This document shows positions 47,709 to 53,952 of a stretch of DNA of 53,952 nt, piece by piece (position 1 is the stretch's first letter; each line of letters begins with the position of its first letter). The notes below the pieces were generated by a model. The model had not been told where the DNA came from, ran no database searches, and was given only the letters and a program-made list of their open reading frames with translations. Made by a program: the position numbers and the translations under genes. The stretch comes from Cyclobacteriaceae bacterium (lineage in GTDB: Bacteria; Bacteroidota; Bacteroidia; Cytophagales; Cyclobacteriaceae): positions 1 through 53,952 of the forward strand of contig JAAUQL010000033.1 in NCBI GenBank assembly GCA_012033595.1, in the 5' to 3' direction.

Positions 47709-48485
47709 TTATTGCTGCTGGTAATAGCGCACATAGTCCACGAGCATTTGCTGCGGAAATATATGTTCGTCAATACCATGTTTACCGCCCCAGGCACCTC
47801 CTACGGCAATATTCAAAATCAGATAATGTGGTTGGTCAAATGGCCAGGTATCATTGCCTGTCTGCTCATTCTTAAAAGTGAAATACTTTTGGCCATCTAC
47901 AAAAAAATCCATGTGGTCTTCAAACCATTCTACGGCATAAATATGAAAATCTTCAGATGGTGATTCGACATAAATCCCTGATCCTTTGTTGGTTCCGATA
48001 GCGTGATTGTACGCTTGGGTGTGGATGTTGGCATGGATGGTATCCGGGTCGTAGCCCACATTTTCCATAATGTCGATCTCGCCTCGTGCCGGCCACCCCT
48101 TATCTCTGTTGGTGCCAAGCATCCAGATAGCAGGCCACATGCCCACCCCGCCGGGTAGTTTGGCGCGTACTTCAATGCGACCATAGAGAAACTCCATTTT
48201 TCCCTGGGTGATCAGACTGGCCGAGGTATGTTCGGCGCCATTATAATCTTCGTCTCTGGCTTCTATTACCAGGGCACCATTTTCAACGCGTGCGTTCTCC
48301 TTGCGTTCACGTGTATAGTACTGGCTTTCCTTGTTTCTGATTTTGCCTTCTTCGTAGGCCCACTTGGTGGCATCTGGCAGGCCGTTATACTCAAACTCAT
48401 CTGACCAAGTGAGTATCCAGGTTTGGGCATTTAACCGGGTGCTGACAACAAAAAATGCAGCAATGAGAAGTATATATGTTTTCAT
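47709..48485 (-). CDS. secreted GH16 endo-beta-glucanase (laminarinase type)
   Basis: A 258-residue glycoside hydrolase family 16 enzyme with a Sec signal (ending near LNAQ). The start TWSDEFEYNGLPDATKWAYE, the active site GEIDIMENVG (E-I-D-x-x-E, two catalytic Glu), VGYDPDTIHANIHTQAYNH and FKNEQTGNDTWPFDQPHYLILNIAVGG are diagnostic of bacterial laminarinases/lichenases. It probably degrades beta-1,3-glucans outside the cell. It sits between the sugar operon and the YfiR gene, 203 bases from the former. Confidence 0.92.
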   Translation of the reverse strand: MKTYILLIAAFFVVSTRLNAQTWILTWSDEFEYNGLPDATKWAYEEGKIRNKESQYYTRERKENARVENGALVIEARDEDYNGAEHTSASLITQGKMEFLYGRIEVRAKLPGGVGMWPAIWMLGTNRDKGWPARGEIDIMENVGYDPDTIHANIHTQAYNHAIGTNKGSGIYVESPSEDFHIYAVEWFEDHMDFFVDGQKYFTFKNEQTGNDTWPFDQPHYLILNIAVGGAWGGKHGIDEHIFPQQMLVDYVRYYQQQ

Positions 48486-48574
48486 GGGTAATGTTTGCTT
48501 ATCAAAGTAAAATTATACTTTATAAAACAATACCAGGAAAAAACTTAAAGTAATTTTAAATAAACGACAGGTAC

Positions 48575-49090
48575 TCAAATGACCACCGCCAGGTCTCTGA
48601 GCTGATCGGAAATTGTCAATCCCCTTTTAGCTGCCTGAGCTTCATTGAGCTCGAATTTCAGCTTACCTTCGTATTCCACAAAATTGATGATAGCACCCAG
48701 GGCGCCATATCCCAGCCTGGCCGAGACGATGAGGATCGGTTTCTTTTTGGTTTGCTTTACGATGTCGGTAATTTTTATTTTGCACTCTTGCGAAATATAA
48801 AGCATTTGGCATTCCGAAACGGCAGTGGCACATTCGTAATATCTGACTTCGATCAACATGCCCGATATCTTACTTTTTTCCATGGCCAACTGCTGAAAAC
48901 TGTAAAAATCATTAGCACTGCCCATCACCCCTATCACAAATTTGTGTTGATCGGCCTTTTCAGGCCAGGTGATATGTTGACTCAATTTGTAAATGATTTC
49001 CCCTTGATGTTTGGCCTTCTGAGCCAGCACCGACAAACTACCATAGAACAGTAGTGCCGAAATGATAAAAATACTCCTGAAGCTTCTCAT
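48575..49090 (-). CDS. YfiR-family (DUF4154) periplasmic protein, copy B
   Basis: A 171-residue exported protein (signal FRSIFIISALLFYGSLSVLAQ). The YfiR domain shows IIYKLSQHITWP, FVIGVMGSANDFYSF, LIEVRYYE, ECQMLYISQE, PILIVSAR, GAIINFVEYEGKLKFELNEAQ and an RGL/DLAVVI end. In Pseudomonas YfiR is a periplasmic inhibitor of the cyclase YfiN. It is a paralogue of the gene at 51755-52267, sharing the order of motifs throughout. Between them lies the TonB-dependent receptor. No cyclase gene is seen here. Confidence 0.82.
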   Translation of the reverse strand: MRSFRSIFIISALLFYGSLSVLAQKAKHQGEIIYKLSQHITWPEKADQHKFVIGVMGSANDFYSFQQLAMEKSKISGMLIEVRYYECATAVSECQMLYISQECKIKITDIVKQTKKKPILIVSARLGYGALGAIINFVEYEGKLKFELNEAQAAKRGLTISDQLRDLAVVI

Positions 49091-49571
49091 TGCAAAAAAT
49101 TCAAATTAGTCCCTACTAAACATTCTGATATTCGAGAACCTAATTTAACCCCTGATGAGCTATATTCTAAATGGCGGAAATCCCGGAGAGGTAAGTTTTG
49201 TGCGGGCTGTTTTTGTAAAAGAACTCATATGGAGTATTATGGAAAGTAATGTACCTGGCAGGCCAATTGTATAATATCGATCAGATAAAATACGACTAAA
49301 AATGAGCGGCTTTTTACCTTCGATCAACTAAGGATATGCATAGACCAATGTCAATCCTTAAAGTATTACTTCAAACAATCAATGACCTCATTTTTAGCTG
49401 AAGAATAAGGTAATCTAACGAATACCGGTCATATGCTAAGCTTTATTTACATGTACAGAATAATCTGAGGATTGAATAATAAAAATGAATGGCTCTGGAA
49501 AGAAACGAATTGAAACTTTAAAAAAAGGGTGGATCTTGCGACCCACCCTTGTATTCAGATTTAGACAATCA
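49091..49571. other. intergenic region between YfiR B and the receptor
   Basis: No gene seen. The part near 49517-49550 contains the receptor gene's terminator (listed below). The rest is A/T-rich and holds no clear promoter. Confidence 0.5.
49517..49550 (-). terminator. rho-independent terminator of the receptor gene
   Basis: On the - strand GGGTGG and CCACCC (49543-49548 and 49527-49532 on the + strand) form the stem, followed by a run of seven T (A run 49520-49526). It lies 22 bases past the corrected receptor stop (49572). Confidence 0.8.
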
Positions 49572-51718
49572 CTAAAATGAAAGGTTGATACCTGCCAGGT
49601 ACAGCCCTCCAATCTCGTCTGCAAAACCAAATTCCTGACCAGGGGAATTGAAGGCATTGCGTGCATTGATGAACACACTGTTGTTTTTGTAGATTGAGTA
49701 ACTTGCCTTTACATTTACCACCGCTTTGCCAGGCACTTCTGCCTCACCATTAGCCTCATTGTACGCTGCATAGTCATGTCGGTAGGTATGCGCTCCTATG
49801 TAGTACAGTCTCCGGCAAAAAGGTTGAATTTATCAACAGGCCTAAAGTTGCCGGTAATGCCCCCAAATACCGAAGGAGTTTGTTTGTGGACCACATCCAT
49901 ACGTTCTATTTGTGGTAACTCCAATATTCCGTTGGCAGGATCAATGATCACGGGAGTTATTTCCTTATCATAGTTTTGGAGCTTGGTCTGCTGTATGGTA
50001 GCGTATGCTTTTAGCTGCACCTTAGATGATGGAGCCAGGTTGAGGCTAAAGGTGGTGCCGGTTTGTCTGGCTTTCAAATCGAGGTTGTCGTATGCATAAA
50101 TCAGATGCAAGCCGAAGTTATCCACACCCAAAAAGGTAGGCTCAAAACTGGTAAGGTTGCTCGTTTCAGTATGGAAAATTTCCACATCCAGCGTCAGCAA
50201 TTTATTGAGCACGCCCCTGTATCCCACTTCTATCATAGTCATAACCGGGAGCTCCAGGTTTTCTGAGCCCAAATACTGAATGAAAGGCCTGGTGATGCCA
50301 TCTCCATAACTGTAGTTGGCATATGAGTCGATGACAAACGATCCCCTGTTGGCCTTGCTATAGACCGCACGCACCATGTGGCTTTCAGTAAAATTGTACG
50401 TGGAGATAAACTGGTAAGAAAGATAATCACTTTCTGGCGTATTGTAGTGGTCGTTTCTGATCGCGGCGATCAACCTAAGTTTTTCAAAAGGTTTATAGTC
50501 TGCCCTCAGGAAGTAACCAATATTAGATAATGTCTGCTCAGCATTGAGATAGCCTCTGGATTCCCCGCCACCATAGCTAAGATCGGAATAAACCGCCTGT
50601 TGGTAGTTGATTCCAGGACGTAAGGTGATTTTGCCAAGGTTCAAATCGTATTCCAGGTTGGCGGTATTGATGTCGCTATCGAATTTGGATGTCTGGCTGC
50701 CCGTACCGGCCAGGATATTATAATAACTGGTATTGTGACTAATCTGGGCACTGAAACCATAAATATCGCCTTTCACATCCACGTATTTGGAAGTAGTTGA
50801 CCTATTACTCATAGGAGACATATTGGTTTCCATAAAAACCGACTGCGCCAGACTCTCCTGCACACCCGACGACATGCTCAGGTTTACATTGTCATTGGGC
50901 TGATAGCTGATAAAAGCATTTGCACCTTTCCGCTCTTTAGATTTGGATGGGTTAGGGAAGTTATTGCCAACCAAACCGGTGGTGTAATCTGGTATTTGAT
51001 CGCCTGTTTTATAATCACCATGGTAGAAACTATAGTAAGTTTCTTGTCCGCGATCTCTGTTTTCGAGGTTGCCGCTCACCCGTATTTTCAGCTTGTCGTC
51101 CATCAGGCTGCTTCCAAGGGACAAATCCAGTATGTTCGTACCCATTGTTCCTAATTGTGCATTTCCATTTGCCGAAATTGACTTGTCCGCTGCTGTCTTG
51201 GTGATAATGTTGATTGCACCCGTTACAGCGTTGGGTCCATATAGTGCCGTTGATGGTCCTCGCACCACTTCTATGCGTTCTACGTCACCCAGACCAATAG
51301 GTAGAGACTCCCATAGGGTGCCTCCGTTGATGTAATTGTACACCGGCCTCCCATCGATCATTACCAGACTCATGGTATTTTCAGAATAAAAGACATAGTT
51401 TCCCGGAGGCAAATTGTCATTGCCCCTGATGTGCACATCGTAGTTGCCGTTAGTTTCTTCCCTGATCACCATGCCAGGCACCAGTCGCAATGCTTCCTCT
51501 ATAGTAGTGGCTCCGGAGGCCATGATTTCGTCTTTGGTCACCACCGTTGACGAAAGGGGAGATTTGAAAGAACTTTCAGATTTTTTGGAAGCTGAAACTA
51601 TTTCGATATTCATCAATTCTTCCAGGCTAAGGTCAAACAAATCCTCTTCTATATCCTGAGCCATGGTTATTTGCCCCACAGCAAGGCATACTGCAAATAA
51701 TACTATTATTCGTTTCAT
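49572..51718 (-). CDS. TonB-dependent outer-membrane receptor, last part frame-shifted
   Basis: About 715 residues. A signal peptide (IIVLFAVCLAVGQITMAQ) precedes DLFDLSLEELMNIEIVSASKK, a TonB-box-region form seen in a group of receptors without a carboxypeptidase-D-like domain, then the plug (TIEEALRLVPGMVIREE, DVERIEVVRGPSTALYGPNAVTGAINIITK) and a 22-strand barrel. The frame stops near 49796 in AGDCTT; one missing C at about 49808 gives AGDLYYIGAHTYRHDYAAY and the natural end AGINLSF at 49572. The ligand is unknown. The start lies 36 bases after YfiR A, so the two are likely co-transcribed. Confidence 0.87.
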
Positions 51719-51754
51719 TATGGTTCTTATTTTTAGATTGTCTTCTATTATTGT

Positions 51755-52267
51755 TTATACTAAAATTGCCAGGCTCGATAATGAGCTAGCCACTTTCAAT
51801 CCTCTATTCTCAACATTTTGCTGGTTCAATTCGAATTTGATTTTACCATCAACCTCCACAAAATTGATCGCGGCACCCCGTTTGGCCAGTCCCGGCTTGT
51901 CGGTCACCAACAAGATGGCCTGCCCCTTTGTCCGAGCCTGAATCTCGTCTATCTTGGCGCTTTCTTCTTGCGAAACGTACAGGATGTGACAACCTGAAAT
52001 CTGAGAAATGGCAGCGAAATGTTTGATTTCTATGCTCATTCCATTTACTTGTTTCGACGAAGCCATATCCGTTAGCTCCTTTTCGATCTTAGAATTGCCC
52101 AATACACCAATCACAAAATTGCCGGAACTCTGGGCATCCGGCCACTTCACATATTTACTGAAGTTGTAAATAAGAATACTGTGATACTTTTCTTTCTGCG
52201 CCCACGCTACTTGTATCGACACCATGGTCAATAAAAGCATTGCCAACACCACTTTTGCTTTTTTCAT
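51755..52267 (-). CDS. YfiR-family (DUF4154) periplasmic protein, copy A
   Basis: 170 residues from ATG 52267 (MKKAKVVLAMLLLTMVSIQVAWAQ signal); an ATG at 52321 would add 18 residues but lies inside the promoter. YfiR domain: ILIYNFSKYVKWPDAQ, FVIGVLGNSKIEKELTDM, MSIEIKHF, CHILYVSQEE, QAILLVTDKPG, GAAINFVEVDGKIKFELNQQ and a final LAILV. It is the first gene of a probable YfiR-receptor unit with the promoter at 52319-52349. Proposed role: a periplasmic regulator linked with the receptor. Paralogue at 48575. Confidence 0.84.
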   Translation of the reverse strand: MKKAKVVLAMLLLTMVSIQVAWAQKEKYHSILIYNFSKYVKWPDAQSSGNFVIGVLGNSKIEKELTDMASSKQVNGMSIEIKHFAAISQISGCHILYVSQEESAKIDEIQARTKGQAILLVTDKPGLAKRGAAINFVEVDGKIKFELNQQNVENRGLKVASSLSSLAILV

Positions 52268-52318
52268 TTTTAAATTGTCTAAATTTTCAGTTAACATTTG
52301 ATTAATTACTAACCGGAG

Positions 52319-52349
52319 CAAAGGTACCTGCTTAAGGCATTCTCACAAA
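52319..52349 (-). promoter_or_regulatory. Bacteroidota-type promoter for the YfiR-receptor unit
   Basis: On the - strand, TTTG (52349-52346), exactly 19 bases and TACCTTTG (52326-52319). A transcript starting near 52312 would have about 45 bases before the YfiR ATG. A full match to consensus. Confidence 0.8.
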
Positions 52350-52991
52350 ATCAACAGTTTTACATGTGCTTATATGTAAGCCACTTATGAGTGCAGAAGT
52401 GAATATATATACTGCTATGCATAACATTTATTGCCAAATTTTTCTTCTATCTTTTAGCAGAATTAATATTTTAAACTGACTAATTTTTTCTTGCCTTTTA
52501 GATGAATGCATTATTTCGCCCGACCAGTCAACCATAAAATACTGTGATGTGTGCAGAGGCATGTGATAAAGAATTGATGACCTGAGCATTAGTTTCCTTT
52601 TTCATTTAAAAAATTACACGAAAGTGTATTTTTATGTTTGTCAAACAATTACGGTCTGGATAAGGTACGCCGTGTGGTAAAGCTAACCCTCTGGATCTCA
52701 TCAATCATACTGCCGATTGTCAAATCACATTGGTCGGGGATCATTCACCTCATGATCGTCTGACCTCAAAGCACGCATTCACCAGCCTGTAAATACCAAT
52801 GGATGGAATCTTACTTTTTTTAATTCTGACTCAGCGCCAACGGGCTTTGGTTCATTGTCTTTTTTTTGCCATAGCAAACGCGCCATGCACAAGACAAAAT
52901 AGTTAGATACCAATAGCTTATATTCAAGTGCGTAGGGTTACTTATAATGCGCAATATGAATATACCAATAATTAATGTAATTTTTACGACT
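52350..52991. other. intergenic region before the KTSC gene
   Basis: No supported gene. A small hairpin TACAC-GAAA-GTGTA (52615-52628) followed by T5 could act as a weak terminator. The rest has scattered short ORFs without homology-like features. No clear promoter pair was found for the gene at 52992. Confidence 0.4.
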
Positions 52992-53372
52992 ATGAAAAAA
53001 GCCATCCTCTTCCTCTCGTTGATTTTTGCAGGCTTATACTTAAGTGCTGAAGACAAAGATTGCCCCCCAAATAAAGAAAATTGGAATTCTGAAAAAGATG
53101 CGATTGCGGCTATAGAAACTGCGGTTTTCGAACACAAGGAGACTGCGGACATTGGCTCAGAAAGCTGGATAAACACCATAGCCTACTATTCTTGCGATAT
53201 GGAATATGGCTACCTGATCGTGAAATGCGACAAAAAAAGTTATATACACCACAATGTACCCGTTGGAGTCTGGACTGCACTGAAAGAGGCCAAAAGCAAG
53301 GGCGGATATTACAATTTCTACATCAAAAATAAATTTAAACTACAAGGAAAGGCGCAAAGAGATGCCGCTTAG
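52992..53372 (+). CDS. secreted KTSC-domain protein
   Basis: 126 residues from ATG 52992 (an ATG at 52947 gives 15 extra residues before the signal). The signal AILFLSLIFAGLYLSA is followed by a short Asp/Glu/Asn segment and the KTSC fold: SWINTIAYYS, YLIVKCDKKSYIHHNVPVGV, WTALKEAKSKGGYYNFYIKN. In KTSC proteins a Ser-Ile...V-P-x-x-x-Y-x-x-L-x-x-A-x-S-x-G-x-Y-x-N pattern is typical; the last Lys-Gly-Gly-Tyr-Tyr-Asn matches. The function of this domain is not established; some members are linked to mobile or toxin loci. Neighbours give no clue. Confidence 0.72.
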   Translation: MKKAILFLSLIFAGLYLSAEDKDCPPNKENWNSEKDAIAAIETAVFEHKETADIGSESWINTIAYYSCDMEYGYLIVKCDKKSYIHHNVPVGVWTALKEAKSKGGYYNFYIKNKFKLQGKAQRDAA

Positions 53373-53903
53373 CGAGCATTCGGCAAGCTTCAATTTTTTT
53401 TATCACAACTAAATAAAATTGGGTGGGCATAGCAAGGTATATATCTGCCTTAGTTTAGCCTAGACCCATACCCTGTTCAGGCAGAAGCCATCATGGTGCT
53501 GCGAAATACAAAAAACATAGAGATTCTGCTATTTCATTTCTAATAGCTGCAACTGCAATTTTGGCCACAATGGCTCCAGGCAATGATTTGTCCCTGGTTT
53601 ATGGCACCCCGCCATGCACCCGCTATGCTGAATCCGATAGTGTGCAAAACCTTATAAAAACCAATACTGACTATGAAAACTTGTCATGTGGCCGTACAGC
53701 AGCAGTGAATACAAATGAATATAATCACCATTCGCTGAATAGGCGCGATTTTTTATTACTTTTAAATGATTTTGATCATGTAATCAAAATCGGCAAGAAG
53801 CTAACTTGCGCCGTTTTTAAAAAAAATGAAGCCAGACACCTCACACACATTTTTTTAATGCATAACCTATTATTAAACTAAGCACTACTTAAAAAAAAGT
53901 ATC
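53373..53903. other. right-hand gap with one doubtful ORF
   Basis: From TTG 53561 a 106-codon ORF runs to 53881. Upstream in the same frame a hydrophobic stretch (AISFLIAATAILATMA) looks like a signal peptide but has no ATG before it, so an indel may hide the true start. The body (DLSLVYGTPPCTRYAES) is not recognised. I do not call it a gene. Confidence 0.3.
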
Positions 53904-53952
53904 ATGTCTTTAAAACAATTTATACAAGAACTGCGCGAATCGCAAGGAACTG
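53904..53952 (+). CDS. start of a gene cut by the window end
   Basis: ATG 53904 follows an A-rich leader and opens MSLKQFIQELRESQGT, 16 codons to the window end. The amphipathic helix start is protein-like, but nothing can be said about its function. Confidence 0.4.
   Translation, partial: MSLKQFIQELRESQGT

Noticed and set aside
49436-49678. Small - strand ORF downstream of the receptor
   Set aside because: It overlaps the terminator and the true end of the receptor in another frame.

Overview
The window reads as a chromosomal segment from a Bacteroidota bacterium, most likely of the order Cytophagales. Evidence: TamL-type lipidated outer-membrane protein, PCMD-domain lipoprotein, Bat (BatB/TPR) genes, YpdA, a secreted GH16 glucanase, Tat-tagged Gfo/Idh and enolase-family enzymes, many outer-membrane barrels and SPII lipoproteins, and several promoters of the Bacteroidota form TTTG-N18..21-TAnnTTTG. 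No rRNA, IS element, prophage, plasmid function or CRISPR array was seen.

Layout. 1-13,800: accessory-looking nutrient locus on the + strand: a small unknown protein, a relic of an amidohydrolase, three exported amidohydrolases, three DcaP-like porins interleaved with unknown outer-membrane barrels and a PCMD lipoprotein, then a decayed K+ channel gene. 13,860-14,150: a two-tRNA unit (Pro-TGG, Ser-GCT) on the - strand with its own promoter and terminator. 14,220-32,960: mainly + strand housekeeping: batB and two TPR genes, a MORN-repeat protein, purC, a STAS protein, rnz, a queuosine-precursor transporter, a TrmH-type methyltransferase, tamL, hemF, PAP2, a LytTR regulator, pcm, thioesterase, a possible HolD-like protein, proB-proA, LVIVD-repeat lipoprotein. 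33,150-43,400: split ThrE exporter, MBL/beta-CASP nuclease, YpdA with a coupled small ORF, etfB-etfA, bifunctional nuclease, CNT nucleoside transporter, a radical SAM protein and a class D beta-lactamase. 43,500-48,500: - strand sugar cluster (Gfo/Idh oxidoreductase, sugar isomerase, enolase-superfamily enzyme) plus GH16. 48,575-52,350: a TonB-dependent receptor sandwiched between two YfiR-like genes under one recognisable promoter. 53 kb: a secreted KTSC-domain protein and the start of a further gene at the edge.

How genes may work together. In 853-13,323 the exported amidohydrolases would cut N-acyl or amide/peptide substrates outside the inner membrane, and the DcaP-like porins (a family known for small, often dicarboxylic, solutes) would pass substrate or product through the outer membrane. 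This linkage is inference from gene order only. The YfiR-TonB-YfiR set looks like an envelope sensing or uptake unit without any visible GGDEF or kinase partner in the window.

Quality warning. At least fifteen genes or sites are broken by what looks in every case like one missing base, nearly always in a short homopolymer, and including essential or conserved genes (hemF three times, proB, etfA). I read most of these as sequencing or consensus errors and annotate such genes across the shift as single genes. Only the amidohydrolase relic at 632-817 and the K+ channel remnant at 13,374-13,782 carry lesions (truncation, in-frame stop) that such errors do not explain.
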